A stretch of DNA of 64,000 nt from Nipponacmea schrenckii (GCA_030562195.1 CM060201.1:33276067-33340066); one strand, 5' to 3'; positions 1 to 11,951 are shown, numbered from the stretch's first letter. Notes: generated by a model from the sequence alone, not told the origin. Program-made: numbers and translations.

Positions 1-1037
1 CACTTAAGTTTGTATGTAATTTAGATATATCTTGTTCTAAAATTTCCCTTAATGATTTCAAGGCCTCAGTACGGGGGGTACTTGTAAATAAGTCAACAAC
101 GTCGTAACTAACTAACTGCCCTATGATGAGTTCAGATTCTAGTTTGGCACATAAACTCCCTGAGTCTTTGACATAAGATGGCACTTCTTTACCGAGTGGA
201 GCTAATAATTTAGACACATATTTAGCAGTATTATAAAAAACTGTTCCACGGGAACACACTAGAAGTCTTGCTTTAACTGGATTTTTATGGATTTTTATTT
301 GGGGTTTAGCATAGGGTGCACTGGGGGGAGATATGTTTAGTTGTTCATACAGGGATTTATCAATCTGGTTTTCTTCTTTAAGTCTTTTCAAAATGGCTTT
401 AAGTTTTCCCGTCGAGTTTATTGGTGGGATCTTTGTTTAGTTTCTTATATGTGGTTTGGTCGGAAAGTGTTGTGCTTATAAGTCTTTCAAGTTCATCTGT
501 GTCCATTATGACTGTCGCTTTCCCTTTATCGGCATTTACTATGGTGATGTCTTGGTTATTCTTTAGTTCTTTTATGGCTTTCATTTCGTTTTTGGTCAGG
601 TTTGGTTTGTTGGTCTTTGGTTTGGTTAGCATTCTTTGGATTTGGGATCTTAGGTAGTTGATTTTTCCCCCTGGTGCTAGTTGTTGTAAACCTTGCTCAA
701 TATTCACAATAAATGTATCGCTTGGTATGGTATTCTGTGTGGGGATGAATTTCAAACCTTTGGCCAGTAAGCTGATCTGATCTTCAGTTAGTTGGGTGGA
801 TGACAAGTTCACAACTGTTCTGTTGATGTAGTCTTGTTTGTTCCTTGCCTTTGCAGATTCTTGCTGTTTCTGTTCTAGTTTAAGATTGTTAAACTTTTTC
901 ATCTGTTTGGTTTTAATTTCTTTATCAAGTTTAGTTACTGCACTAATGGTCATTTGTTGGAATTTGGTCAGGTCTGCATGTTGTAGGGTATGGTTGATTC
1001 TGTTGAAAATTACTTCTTCCTTGTTAGATAATACCAC
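1..1037 (-). pseudogene. Penelope-like element reverse transcriptase, N-terminal part, broken and cut by the window edge
   Basis: Retroelement reverse transcriptase fragment read leftwards from an ATG at 1037. The first frame shows the PLE-typical block GLKFIPT and then NADKGKATVI, the conserved segment just ahead of the RT core. The frame is lost near position 400; a neighbouring frame continues to the window edge with KIHKNPVKARLL and SYDVVDLFTSTP, the latter matching RT motif A with the first catalytic aspartate. Motifs B and C and any GIY-YIG endonuclease would lie outside the window. The break makes this copy non-functional as read. It is a different subfamily from the PLE at 30-39 kb, whose matching block differs at many residues. 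The family call is firm; the exact clade is not. Confidence 0.85.
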
Positions 1038-1065
1038 CTTATTCCTCCTATGTTGAGATAATATC

Positions 1066-1510
1066 TAATAATATAACCAAATTTCGTCACTCAGACCAAA
1101 ATTCATCAAAATCCATCAAGAAACCCGCTCTCTATCATGTCCACAAAGAATTCAAGAACAAGGGCAATAACTCATAGTAAATAATTTTCTATTGGTTTGA
1201 TTTTAATTAGGGTTTATCCTTAAGTGATTACAAACACTCACACCAAAATTCATCAAAATCAATAATCCAGCTCTCTATCACACCCACAAAGAATTCAAGA
1301 ACAAGGACAATAACTCATGGCAAAACATTTTCGATTGGTTTGATTTTTTCAATAGGGTGTATCTTTACACTTAAACCAAATTACTTCAAAATCCATCCAC
1401 AAACCAGCTCTCTATCGTGTCCACAAAGAACAGGAAAACGGGCAATTACTCAAATTAAATATTTTTCGATTGGTCTGATTTTCATTAGGGTTCATCCTTG
1501 GGTGTTTAAA
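1066..1510. repeat. Three degenerate tandem units of a dispersed repeat
   Basis: Three units of roughly 135-155 bp follow one another. Each holds, in order, a CAAAATTCATCAAAATC-like stretch, CTCTATC, CCACAAAGAA, a variant of GGGCAATAACTC, TTCGATTGGT and a variant of AGGGTTCATCC. Related pieces recur at about 2640-2960, 12525-12810 and 13670-13990, and in reverse near 29770-30000. This is a high-copy dispersed repeat of unknown class. Similar CAAGGGCAATAACTC motifs are, from memory, common in molluscan repeats. Confidence 0.6.
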
Positions 1511-1850
1511 AGGACTTTGTGGTTTCTGTGATTTGCCAACCTTCCCGTGAAAGACAAAAGACGCTTAATGTCTAAAAAAAACTCGCATTCCCGAAGACTA
1601 CAATGAACATGGTCTCAGCACAAATAATATTAGATTACAATGAAGAAAAAAAAATGCTGATCTTATGTTAATTGGATTGAGACAAACATTGTTTATTTCT
1701 TGATACATTTCATAATAATAGTTCTATTATATATTACATGGATAAGCATGAAATTCCATTACAACAAGGTGGAATGATTCTTTCTTACAAACACAGCCAA
1801 TGTATAATAACGATATCTTGTAATATAAATTTACACGAATTTTGTTGTAC

Positions 1851-2312
1851 TTACTGTTAAACTATAAACATGTGTAATAGATTGACAGAAAATGATTTTA
1901 ACCGTCATTTTAAAATTTTCAGATACCAAAAATGGTTTTAAAAATATGCCATTTCTGATTACAGACAAATATACTATTGAAGTTCTTGACCAGGATTTTC
2001 CACAGCTACATTGATAGTCGGGATGCTGAGCAGACAACTGAATATCAATGAAGCTATGGAGCAGACAACTGGCCAGACAAATGTTTACTGTCAAACTATA
2101 AACATGTGTAATAGATTGACAGAAAATGATTTTTTAACCGTCATTTTATAATTTTCAGATGCCAAAAACGGTTTTAAAAAAAATTACATTTCTGATTACA
2201 GACAAATATATTATTGTAGTTATGGACCAGGATTTTCCATAGCTACATTGATAGTCGGGATGCTGAGCAGACAACCGAATATCAATGAAGCTATGGAGCA
2301 GACAACTGGCCA
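1851..2312. repeat. 234-bp tandem duplication, two units
   Basis: Units 1851-2084 and 2085-2312 both start at TTACTGTNAAACTATAAAC and end in GCAGACAACTGGCCA. They differ by scattered substitutions and a few small indels. D2 has a single unit, so the duplication arose after D1 and D2 separated, or was lost from D2. Confidence 0.85.
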
Positions 2313-2355
2313 TAATGCTAATAATAAAAATGACATGATGAAGTTTTGCATTGCT

Positions 2356-2549
2356 TTATAGACTCCCGCCGCTTATTATATCAAAACTGTCAGACTGTGC
2401 TGGTGACTGATCTGATTCTGGTATCTGTTCGAATGATAACGATGACGACGATAATGATGACGTTGACAAAGATGATACTACTGGACCAAATATCTCCGAA
2501 CTACAATTAAACAAAGAATGATCTGATTGTACAGACTCTGGACAGTAGC
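2356..2549 (-). CDS. Candidate serine-rich terminal exon
   Basis: An open stretch on the minus strand follows a possible acceptor (TTAATGTAG) and ends at a stop at 2356. The peptide is rich in serine and acidic residues (for example SSLSTSSLSSSSLSFEQ) and ends ISGGSL. It lies downstream of the gene 1 exons on the same strand and could be its C-terminal tail. However, the splice phase does not fit a direct join to the exon ending at 3150, so at least one exon would have to lie between. The matching place in D2 (about 13423-13575) has a 31-bp deletion that destroys the frame. Coding status is uncertain. Confidence 0.3.
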
Positions 2550-3149
2550 CTACATTAACAATCACCAGAATGAAATATTCAACCTTCAGTCATACACTTC
2601 TTTCTGGGGTGATAAATGTACAATATTTCATTAAATTCTATCAAGAATTTTAACTTCTAACAAGGCAATAACTCATTATATATTTTTCAGTATTTTTTAT
2701 TTTCAATAGGGTTCATCCTTGAGTGATAATATTATAAACAACTTAATTAAGTTTCGTCAAAATCAGTAAAGAATTATGCCATCTAGAGTTTTTATAAGCC
2801 AAAAATTGACTGCGTCTTCAAAAACAAGAGTAAGAACTAAAACGAAATATATTTCGATTTCGCTGATTTTCAATAGGGTTCATCCTTGAGTAATAACACA
2901 CTCCCCACCAAGTTTCATCAAAATCCACCAAGAATTGCACATTCTAGAGTGTTTACGAGCAATTGTGGACGGACTGACTAACATAGGTGACGACAAACCA
3001 TCAACAAGCGCATCTAAAGATTTCTTGTTACTGAGACAAGTGTATGATTTGTCAAACGAATGACGAACCTATCTGTTTAAGAAGTTTAGAAGAAGGAAAT
3101 ATTTTTATGAACTGATATTATCCTCAGGTTGTAATAAAATCAAACTCAC

Positions 3150-6089
3150 CCTGATTTGCCTGCAGAAGTACGATTTAAACTCTGTATAAAGTCATAATTG
3201 GCTGTTTTGTATAAATCTAGTAGTTCCACCTCTCTAGTTTCCCAGTCTTTTTCTAAAGCTTCATGTGCCTGGAACAAATTTGTTAGAAATTATTATGATA
3301 GCTTTTCATGTAATGCTATAATAACGACTATGAGATATGCCTCGTACCAAGGCTTCTATTTGTTTAATTTTAATATCCTAGAAGACTTATATATATATCA
3401 GTCAATCCTTCAAAATCTATTTAACTTGTTGACCATTGACTGAATTTTCATACTCACCTCAATATATTTGGGTCTATTTTTCATGTCATCATTATATAAT
3501 CCAATATATTTTCGATGACACTCATTCATTTTCTCTTTCTGTTTTCGAATCTTTCCCTCTTTATTTCCAAAACAAAACCCAGATCTTTTCTTTTGAACCT
3601 TCTCAAACTTTTTAGCTGCATTAATATATTTCTATAATAAATTATATTATTCTTCAGTGAATAAACACATTTTAAATCATAAACAAGCATTTCGTTCGTT
3701 AAACAACAGATTGAGGTTTTCTGAACATTTTGATAGAAGCTACCCTGTGAAGGTCAAAGGAAGGCGGAGATACAAATTTTGTCGGTTTGTAAAATCACAG
3801 ACCATTTGTAAAACCCATGAAACCTAATAACATAGTGAGATACAAAACCAAAGTATTTAACACGATTTCAATACCATCATTGAGATTGTAATATCATACC
3901 TGTTCTGCTACCTCAAGAGGATTAACCTCCTGTTTCCTGACACGTTCCAAATCTAGCTGTTTGTTGAGGATACCAAGCTCAACTTTGTTGTCAATTCTTG
4001 CACAGAGAAGAAAAGGGGAGAGAAAAGACAGAGGATTTAGAAAAGAAAGATTAATAGATAATGTGAAGAAATAAAGAAAATATGAAGGTTAAATATAAAG
4101 ATAAGTATTATTAATTTGAATAGAAGTAAGATTACAGTTTTTCTACCCTCTCAAATATGGTGTATTCAGTGTATTAAAATATAAAGACGTGTTTAAGAAA
4201 ATGAGGTATGAATGAAAGTATTTGTTGTCTAGGTCTATGGCATGGTTCAAACACAAATTGTGTAACATGTCGTTAAATGATAGAGGAAAAACTAGCCATT
4301 GTAATATTATAATGAAATATTTATTAGTCTAAACTTTTCCAGCAAACCTATTATACGACATACACAATAAGCAAATGTTTGCATTTGATCTACAACTGCA
4401 TATGGCATGGAAATGCTTAAAGAAAAACACTTTGAAAAATAAAATAAAACATACCTGTTAAGAGAAGCCCATGATGATGAATCATCTGTTTGTTTTAGCC
4501 ACTGTTGTTGAATATTATTGACATTTGCTAAAACAGATGTTATCAAATGGCTCGACAACTCAGCTATATTACGTTGAATTTGGTCTCCTTAAATAGAAAG
4601 TGAAGCTAACAAATTGGTCTCCTTAAATAGAAAGTGAAGCTAACAAATTGGTCTCCTTAAATAGAAAGTGAAGCTAACAAATTGGTCTCCTTAAATAGAA
4701 AGTGAAGCTAACGATGTGGTCTCCTTAAATAGAAAGTGAAGCTAACGATGAGGTCTCCTTAAATAGAAAGTGAAGATAACAATTTGGTCTCCTTAAATAG
4801 AAAGTGAAGCTAACGATGTGGTCTCCTTAAATAGAAAGTGAAGATAACAATGAGGTCTTCAGTTGATAACTTTAGTTTACGGTGAGTTTGTTACACTTCA
4901 ATTTGCATTTAGATCTATTTCAAGTCATCGAACTAAATGTCATCATGGCATCCATTTCAAAGATTTTTGAGCTTTTAATCATTGGAGAACTGGATGCCAT
5001 CTGGGCGTCATTTAAATTTAGACAAAATAAATTATCAGTTAAGATACATGTACCTTTATATATTGAAACTTACCCTGGAGATAGGAGCAACTCGTCTGGA
5101 ACGTTTCACATTCATTCTGTATTTTTTTAGCCATATCCAAATAAGCATTGCTTACATTTTTAGTAAATTTGGTCCAGGCTGCAAGATGGTCATGCCTATT
5201 CAAAAAGAAAAAAAAATTCCAGTCAACCGAGTATTCAAGATACCCTGTACCCAAAGCCTCACGCTGGACCTGCCTAATCCACCTCAATTTCAGAATTAAA
5301 TTTTTACGGGTATCAAGTTTACACTACCCCTACATTTTATATCATACCAGGCTAGTGTTTGAATGGATATCCATTAAAAACAAATAATCCAATTCCGGTT
5401 TATTAATGCTATTCGATTGGTTTCTGAACGGTTGTAGTTGATAAGCTTACTCTATTCAGTACTGGTACCCGTACAAACGATATTAGGTCTACAGAAATTC
5501 ATTTTCTTAATTTGTCATCAATAATAACCAAATTTAACCTCAAAGGTCACTACTAATAATGAAGATGTGTCCAATATGCCTAGGCCCTATATAACATAGA
5601 CCTAGTGTTGGAGAAGGGTAAATCTACAACTTAAATTGAACTTCGGGAAGTCTTTTCATCACCATCGACATCTTAATAATAGTTATTGTGAATCGCAACA
5701 TTTTTAGGCCAAGTTGGTTGGAAAAAATGTAATTATGATATGCCTAGATCTATTAAAGAACCTACAAGTCTTTTGTGGGGCGTGTTTCAGTGCCAGAAGC
5801 CTAGATCAGCCTTGAACTTTAAGCTTCTAGATCTATTTGTTAGTTCTTCTTTTGCTGCTTCTAGTTCTAGACCTAAGTTAGTGGTAGGAGAAGTAGGCCT
5901 AGTTGTAGTACCATAAGACAAGCAGAAATAGTTGAGACAGAAGAATGTAGATCTATAGAAAGTTGAACTAAGACAAGATTAAAACTGTTCATTGTGTACC
6001 CAAATCAAGTTAATTATTTATAATAGTAAAAAATATATCACTTACAGATCCTGACCATTTTTTAAAGAAATTGCCTTGTAGGAATTCAT
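3150..6089 (-). CDS. Host gene 1: six spliced exons of a helical, coiled-coil-like protein (3' end not found)
   Basis: Six minus-strand exons join with consistent phases and GT-AG sites: 6046-6089 (start ATG at 6089), 5074-5195, 4455-4587, 3900-3996, 3458-3631 and 3150-3268, the last with donor GTGAGT. Together they encode about 208 residues that are strongly helical and charged: HDHLAAWTKFTKN, then a Lys/Glu-rich exon with KFEKVQKKRS and CHRKYIGLYNDD, then EALEKDWETREVELLDLY. This looks like the N-terminal half of a BAR or F-BAR type membrane-bending domain, but no diagnostic motif settles it, so I give no name. An upstream CRE/E-box region fits a promoter. Exons 4-6 are duplicated at 14179-15033 and exon 1 at 41382-41425. 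The ATG choice rests on the phase match between exons 1 and 2. Confidence 0.7.
4577..4862. repeat. 34-bp tandem array carrying repeated splice acceptors
   Basis: Eight complete units and one partial unit of 34 bp, with GGTCTCCTTAAATAGAAAG recurring at 4582, 4616, 4650, 4684, 4718, 4752, 4786 and 4820 and a variant at 4854. On the minus strand each unit reads CTTTCTATTTAAG then GAGACC, which is the 3' splice site of gene 1 exon 3 (4455-4587). The array is therefore a tandem copy of an intron-exon junction. Only the innermost acceptor keeps the protein frame: using the next one adds 34 nt and soon meets a TAA. Not a CRISPR array, since there are no spacers. Confidence 0.9.
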
Positions 6090-6099
6090 ATTTCCCGTG

Positions 6100-6260
6100 A
6101 TTTAGCTGAAATTCTATCAAGATTTAACACTAATCTTCGGAGAAAGTAAATCTTGCAATGGTGCTAAGCAACTTAAAGAGAGATTACGTAGTATCACGTG
6201 GTATTATTCTACAAATACGATTGGCTGAAGGTGACGTCACATGATGATGTCACATGGCCA
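6100..6260 (-). promoter_or_regulatory. Candidate promoter of gene 1 with E-box, CCAAT and CRE sites
   Basis: Just upstream of the first coding exon of gene 1 lie CACGTG (6195-6200), an inverted CCAAT box (ATTGG, 6220-6224), a perfect CRE palindrome TGACGTCA (6232-6239) and a near-CRE TGATGTCA (6245-6252). The cluster is conserved in segment B (about 41532-41590), where the second near-CRE is altered. Clustering of CRE, CCAAT and E-box is typical of TATA-less housekeeping promoters. The function is inferred. Confidence 0.5.
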
Positions 6261-7828
6261 AATAGGCTTTAATGAAGCATTAGAAAATCGCTTAAGATTG
6301 TTCTTTATATTTTAGTATTGACTTATTGTAAGATGTTATATTGTTACCCTGATTGTTATAAAATTATATCAATTCTACTCTTAGGGTTTTTTTGTTTCAA
6401 TAAAGTTTGAAACGTCACCCATTGTGTTAGGCCGTGGACTGTGACTGTAAAATGTGCTTAAAAATGACTTTTTGTAGCACAACCTGGAGACTACTTTTTC
6501 TCACCTGGGATCTCTTCATATATGTTGTAGCATACTAAAAAATAATGTTCCCACTTACAGAAAGTGCCACAACTTCATTTTTCAGGCTTTAAAGATGCGC
6601 ACTTTTGTCTTACTCCCTTCACATTTCATGATTTTCACCTAGCTATAAAAATACATCTGCAAATTGGGGAAGCATGAAATTTTCAGGAATTGTTGGATAT
6701 ATGATATAGATTCCACTGGTGCAATTAATCAGTTCATAAAAATACATGATTTCGTAATAAAATGCTGAAATCCGCAGAACGCGCAATAAAGGAAACAAAT
6801 TTCCGTGTAAAAATATTAAGATCAAATATTTGGTCTTAAATGCAATCAGATAGGCTTATCAGAAAAACTTGCAATATCTACTCGCATAAAAGCTTGTAGC
6901 CGATTAAATTTATAGAAAGGGAACATTGCCAACATTGCCAAATCCTCCCAATCTATATTTCTAGATTACATAAAGGGAGATAATCAACACCGAATACATT
7001 CATTGTAGCAGCTTTAATATGACCTAATAATTGAATTTAGAATCAATTTTCACATTTTAATAGACAAACAAAATACATAAAATTCTTTAATCATAGGAAA
7101 CTCAACCATCTCTTCTGATCCAGTGAGTTTACAAATTTTGACAGTTATCACTAGAACACGAATCAGTACATGAAACATTCGAAGAATATCATCACAATGT
7201 CTTTGTTTCACAACCTTTATGGCATTTACAATAAATATTTTTTAAATAGACGATGGGACAGGATCTATGTCCAGACTCGGTTCATCAGATTTTCAGAGTA
7301 TGATAGATTTAACCACTTAAGCAGATATATCATTAGCAGTTGTTGGGCAAGGTCCCTCCATTTCACTGTATTGTTGTCTTCACAGCATAGCTCAGAATAT
7401 AACATGTACAAAACATTAACATCTCAATGTCGAGTGGTGAAGGGCGATGTACCATGATCTGTTTCCATATATATGTGTCACTTAAAGATGGCAAAATTCC
7501 TAAAATATAGCCTTGTGTTATATCATCAACAAAAACCATTTCACTTCAAAACAGCTCCAACATTAACTTCAAAGCAAATGAACTGGAAAAAAGAAAAAAA
7601 ACAATCATTGCTCAGATGTAAGGTCCTGTAGGGGTTCTATCATCCTGTTCAGGGCAATGGTCTGTCCAAGGAGTGGGAGAATTAAGACAAAGAAAAGAGA
7701 AAGATGTGGGATGATCATAATCATTATAATATAATTTAAAACAAAAATATCCATACCTGTAATTTGAAATATCTGCTCCTTCAAACAAATATATCTAAAG
7801 GTCTAGACTTTCTAAGAATTTCTTTCCA

Positions 7829-8937
7829 TCATAAAATCCTTCTTCTTACAATATCAATAAACGCATCAAATATTTTCTCGTAAACATCAACTTCTGGACC
7901 TGAAAAGAATGACAATAAATTATTTATTAGGCCTGTCCTTCATCAAATAAATTTAACACCACATATGCATAGAAAGATTCAGACACAACTTTCAACAACA
8001 AACAGCAAAAGTGGTTGATAAGTAACTGGCATTAATGACACATAAGTGAACCACATATTAAACCATTCGGATACTCCAACTCACCTGGATGTACTTGCTG
8101 CCGACTAAAACAAAGACAGTGCCTGTAACAAGGAGCATGATATTGCACTTCAATAGCCACACAGTTTTTATCTCTGATGTGTCTTAAAACATTTTCATTC
8201 TTTGTTGGTGTTGCAGCTTCCCTTAGCCAACCTAAAAAATAAGCATTTTATAATATGAGCTAATTGTGGTTATATTTATAACAATATGAAAGAAAATGCT
8301 CACAACATCCTTTCTTCCACCCTTGAAAGTAGACTGTTCAGATCTTTTAACCGTCCTGCCTAATTTAGACTTATCTGTAAATCGATTATAACACTTTCGG
8401 TTAAGCTATACATTTTCTATGCTTCGACAACGCTTCCTACAATTGGGAATACTGTTTTATTAAACATATTCAGTACAGAATTTCATCGAATTCCGCTCTC
8501 GCATTAAAAAAAAATGGCCGCCATGTAATTTCAAGAATCCGATCTCCTATGATAAATTTCATGCCTTTATATCACCAGGATCCACATTGAGTGGGTTGTC
8601 TATTAAAAATACAAAAGAACTATCAAATAAAAATACTTCAAAAGTATTCTATATTTTTGAAACAGTGAAATGTCATCGGGTAGCCAAACAAATATAATGT
8701 AAACAAAGCAATGTTCAATGAAATATTTACTTTCGTTTTCTTACCTTCAAACACATCCTTGTGCATTTCACATAATCTTTTTTCTTCCCCTTCCAGATTT
8801 ATCCATTCTTTGGCATAAGAAATAATTTTTGTCCAACTAGTTTCCGACAATTGAAGAATTTTCCCAGGATCTTTCGATACGAGATGAATTAAAAACTTTA
8901 TTTTGTCGGTCGCAGCAATGTTTACAGTGAGTTGACC
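7829..8937 (-). CDS. Gene 2: small spliced zinc-finger-like protein
   Basis: Three minus-strand exons with matching phase-1 junctions: 8745 to about 8937 (5' limit uncertain), 8085-8231 and 7829-7899 (stop TGA at 7829). The peptide holds LSETSWTKIISYAKEW, EEKRLCEMHKDVFEG, then CYRHCLCFSRQQVHPG, and ends DAFIDIVRRRIL. The Trp-rich start followed by Cys and HxxCYRHC resembles the zinc-binding N-terminal region of some transposon-derived animal proteins; the broken transposase at 44174-48546 has a comparable Cys/His start. It may be a co-opted or remnant transposon domain. No in-frame ATG is visible in the first exon, where a TGA closes the frame at 8938-8940, so an upstream exon is likely. In segment B the same gene is interrupted by gypsy copy 2. 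Confidence 0.5.
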
Positions 8938-10407
8938 TCATGCCAAACTATAAAAGGTCAATCGGCGGAGTACTATATCTTAATAACGTCATTTGATTGG
9001 TTCAATACCGGCTTTATATTTAGATGATAAGTAAACAGGTCACATTCTCGGCAACAGGCGCGAACATTTAAGTTCCATGTTTTGGTACCTGATACAAGCA
9101 AACTGGCAAAATTCCAGCGTGGGAACAAATATTCTCGGCTTCTCGGCTTTAACATGGCAAAATCTACACACTCAATTTGAAATCTTTTATTCCCCATAAC
9201 TTCTACTTTTATTAAACGATATTCTATAACAGTCTACCGTCTATACATGTAAATACCATGATTAAAAAATTATTTAAATTCACAGCAAAGCATAAACAAG
9301 TGTTGCTCTAATTATTAAAATGATATACATGTACTACAATCTAGAGGAATATCTGTGAGTTACTATACAATAACAATCCTGTCCTTAATCTTTAGAGCCA
9401 AAACCAAGCAAAAGGGCTAACGTAAACTCTAAAGAGGTGTTAAAAAGCTAATATATGGATTTAAGCAAACATTTAAATCATCTAATTGGAAAATGTTTCT
9501 TTTTAACCCTTTAATAGGTTTCAACTAATAATATTGAATCTTTATGAGGCCCAAAACTAAGCACACGTAAACACGATATACTGGTTGTGCTCTGCCGACT
9601 TTTGTTTTCCGTAATAAATAAGGGTTAGAGTTCAGAAATCAAATATACAGTGTATTATTATTCACTTGATACTGTGGAGACCGACTATAGGTATGATCTC
9701 GATATATTGTCCTTGAATTATTATTTACTGGTTTGGATCCCGTATACAATTGGTCTATATATCTACCTTTGATACGAATAATACAAAATTCCATCTATTA
9801 AAACAAATGTTACAGCAATATTTGCAGAAATCCAGATTGTCTGTTCTTTTGGTTCATATTGGTGCTAAAATAGTTCATCCCAGTAAATCCTTTCTTCTAA
9901 AATATAAAGAGCAAAAATATTAAAAATCATCTTGAATATTTGAAATATTCACTTGATTCAGAGATGCAGTTTAACCCGAGGATTGTTATGTACATCCAAA
10001 ATAATTTCTTCTAAAATATAGAGAGTAACAATGTTGCAGAGACCATACTTATCAATAATGTTAATTGTGCTTTGTTCAATAGCTAATTTAAGATTCAATA
10101 ATAGATGCCAAACATTCATTTCAGATTCACATTCTATAAAAAATGTTATGATCCACTATGAGTCGACAACTAAATAATTATTATTACCGATTTTGTCATG
10201 ATTTGGATGAGACTTTTGGTTGAGTGAAATTTTAAAGTACTCTAAGAAGACTCTGTTTAGCGGAATTATACCGACAACACCGACCTTCATATTTTGGAAG
10301 AAATTTTGACTAACGGAATTGTCTTGCTTGTACTATTTTATTGTTAAGTCACTGAAACAATGCGGAAAGAAATATAGTTGTTTCTTTGAATACTAGTATA
10401 TACTTAC

Positions 10408-10525
10408 GGTGAACAGCTACAGAAACAATTTGTGGTCATTGAACCTCTGAACAACAACCTCATTTATATTAGAATTAAAAAGATATCTGCTTATCTGTTT
10501 TTCACCTGGCCCATTCCAATACAAA
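10408..10525 (-). CDS. Candidate terminal exon of an unknown gene
   Basis: After an acceptor (TGTATTTCAG) the open frame contains YWNGPGEKQISRYLFNSN and RFNDHKLFL, then a stop at about 10420. The stop is also present in segment B near 58110. The peptide looks protein-like, but I recognise no family. A GTAAG follows at 10407, so the exon might instead continue past a disabling stop. It may belong with the exon at 11232-11430, but the phases do not fit a direct join. Confidence 0.3.
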
Positions 10526-11231
10526 CTGAAATACAATGAATATCAATCCCTGAATCAGACTGATTATTATTTGACCATCGTGTACGATGAATCCCATAAA
10601 CTCTAATAAATCAACAGCCACAGCGCGCTGTAAAAATCCTTAAAGAAAGAAGCAGGTTCGATGTAAATGACGTATTGGCTATTAACTATTAAAACATACT
10701 AAATCATAGAATTTCTGTTTATTTAGTATGTCTAGGGAAATTCTTAATAAGACAAATTATAGGGAAAGTTTTTCAAAACAAAACCTAGCTACATTTCCAA
10801 CATATATATCGTTTCCTATTGTGGATGATTAACTCAAATTGCTAAATATTATATAGAGACTGACACAAGTTTCGTTATCGATTCATCCTAGTCAGTTTTA
10901 CAGACATTAGAACAATTTTACACCAAATGTGTAATTGAGAGTAAATATGATAATTATGTTACAAGGTAGTTATTCCTAAACCAATTTAATGACAGCAATA
11001 TCTACCCCTCAAACTAACAAGACTTGTGCCTTGATATAAAGAACCTGTATTGTTTTGAAGGGCTGTTATATCCACGAGCTTCATCTACCAAAGGTTTATA
11101 GGTAGACTTAATGTAGATAAACAACGAAAAGTCCAAATGAAGATAATTCTTCTCGCCGAAACATTTGTTTTTATTGTATTCCGCAGATTACAACTATATT
11201 AACAACTATCGTGATTTTAAGGAAAAATTAC

Positions 11232-11430
11232 CTTTGTATGCTAATCCGTTTCTAAATTTCTTTGACAGATTCACAACCGTCTTGTTGTCGTCCAGAGCCT
11301 GAGAGAAAAATTCACTCTTTGTGATCCAATACAAGACACGTTGTTTTATATCAGCTGTTGAGAATTTGATACCATCTTTATTGACATGGTATTGTTGCCA
11401 TTTTTTATCTTTACAAATATTTATTACGTT
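11232..11430 (-). CDS. Candidate internal exon of an unknown gene
   Basis: Minus-strand open stretch ending at a donor (AAAG followed by GTAATT at 11232-11227). It encodes a soluble-looking peptide with CKDKKWQQYHVNKDG, KQRVLYWITKSEFFSQ and NLSKKFRNGLAYK. The left part is repeated in segment B (about 58916-59070), where the gap cuts it off. The acceptor is not clear. No family recognised. Confidence 0.35.
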
Positions 11431-11710
11431 CGATGAATCGAAATATATTTAAAAATCATCGGTCTTTCTGAAAATCAAATCATTAATAATTAGTATTGCA
11501 GTCTAAGCGCAGTCAGGTCTATAAAAATCGAAAAAAAAAAATTGACACTTCTTTCGACATTGTCTGTTTACTTTACAATGTGACATCTCCATCGCCAAAA
11601 TGCTGAGAAACAATGATCCAGTAAAATAACGTGGAGATCTAAGATGCTTGCACCCAAATTTAAAATCTGTTTCAGTGTCAGATGGACCTGGCAGTGATCA
11701 GACTGGTTGA

Positions 11711-11951
11711 GGTTGTCGTTTTGAAAATTGTGAGCATGTCCAAGTCGACTTAGAGGAGAGCGGCACAAAGCAGCTTTTTAAAGTTGAAAAAAAAATAGAC
11801 AATGAAATCGAAAAAAATACCAAACTACATGAAAGAACGCTATACAATCCTAGAATTAAAATCTGTACAACTATTATATTCCTTGCGACATCAGTTACAG
11901 CCATCTTGTGGAATGATTTAAACTTTAAATTGCGTGATGATTCCAATACTG
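11711..11951 (+). CDS. Candidate exon with one membrane helix
   Basis: Plus-strand open frame between a TGA at 11708-11710 and a donor (ACTG followed by GTAAGG at 11951). It encodes a charged segment (QLFKVEKKIDNEIEKN), then a hydrophobic run ICTTIIFLATSVTAILW that would span a membrane, then a short polar stretch. The order charged-helix-stem is seen in type II membrane proteins, but no start codon or partner exon was found. Confidence 0.3.

Larger units (their letters stand above)
1220..4105. repeat. Segment D1, direct duplicate of 12516-15142
   Basis: Nearly identical over its length to 12516-15142 in the same orientation. The left junction lies at TTAAGTGATTACAAAC and the right one at AAATATAAAGATAAG. 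D1 is about 260 bp longer, mainly because it has a 234-bp internal tandem duplication that D2 lacks. Both copies contain the same three splice-bordered exons of gene 1. D2 also lacks about 31 bp in the candidate terminal exon. Confidence 0.9.
5617..11382. repeat. Segment A, duplicated as segment B (40953-59070)
   Basis: Base-for-base homologous, with a few percent differences, to segment B in the same orientation. It starts at GGTAAATCTACAAC (the hAT target site in B) and remains alignable until B runs into the gap at 59071. A lacks the three large insertions seen in B and so supplies their empty sites: the hAT site at 5617-5624, the inverted-repeat transposon site near 8457, and the gypsy site CATT near 8801-8804. 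A has about 260 bp near 8940-9200 that B lacks; B has about 1 kb at 56258-57273 that A lacks. Confidence 0.9.

Noticed and set aside
1340..1531. 63-codon frame repeated identically at 12636-12827
   Set aside because: It lies in the dispersed repeat and its identity reflects the D1/D2 duplication; no protein-like features.
4577..4862. CRISPR array suggested by regular 34-bp repeats
   Set aside because: Units abut without spacers, carry a splice acceptor, and the context is an animal gene.
3150..6089. Naming gene 1 as a specific F-BAR protein
   Set aside because: The helical, Lys/Glu-rich profile fits many coiled-coil families and no diagnostic motif was seen.
6643..6825. 60-codon minus-strand frame, repeated at 41979-42173
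   Set aside because: Conserved only as part of segments A and B; composition not protein-like and no splice context.
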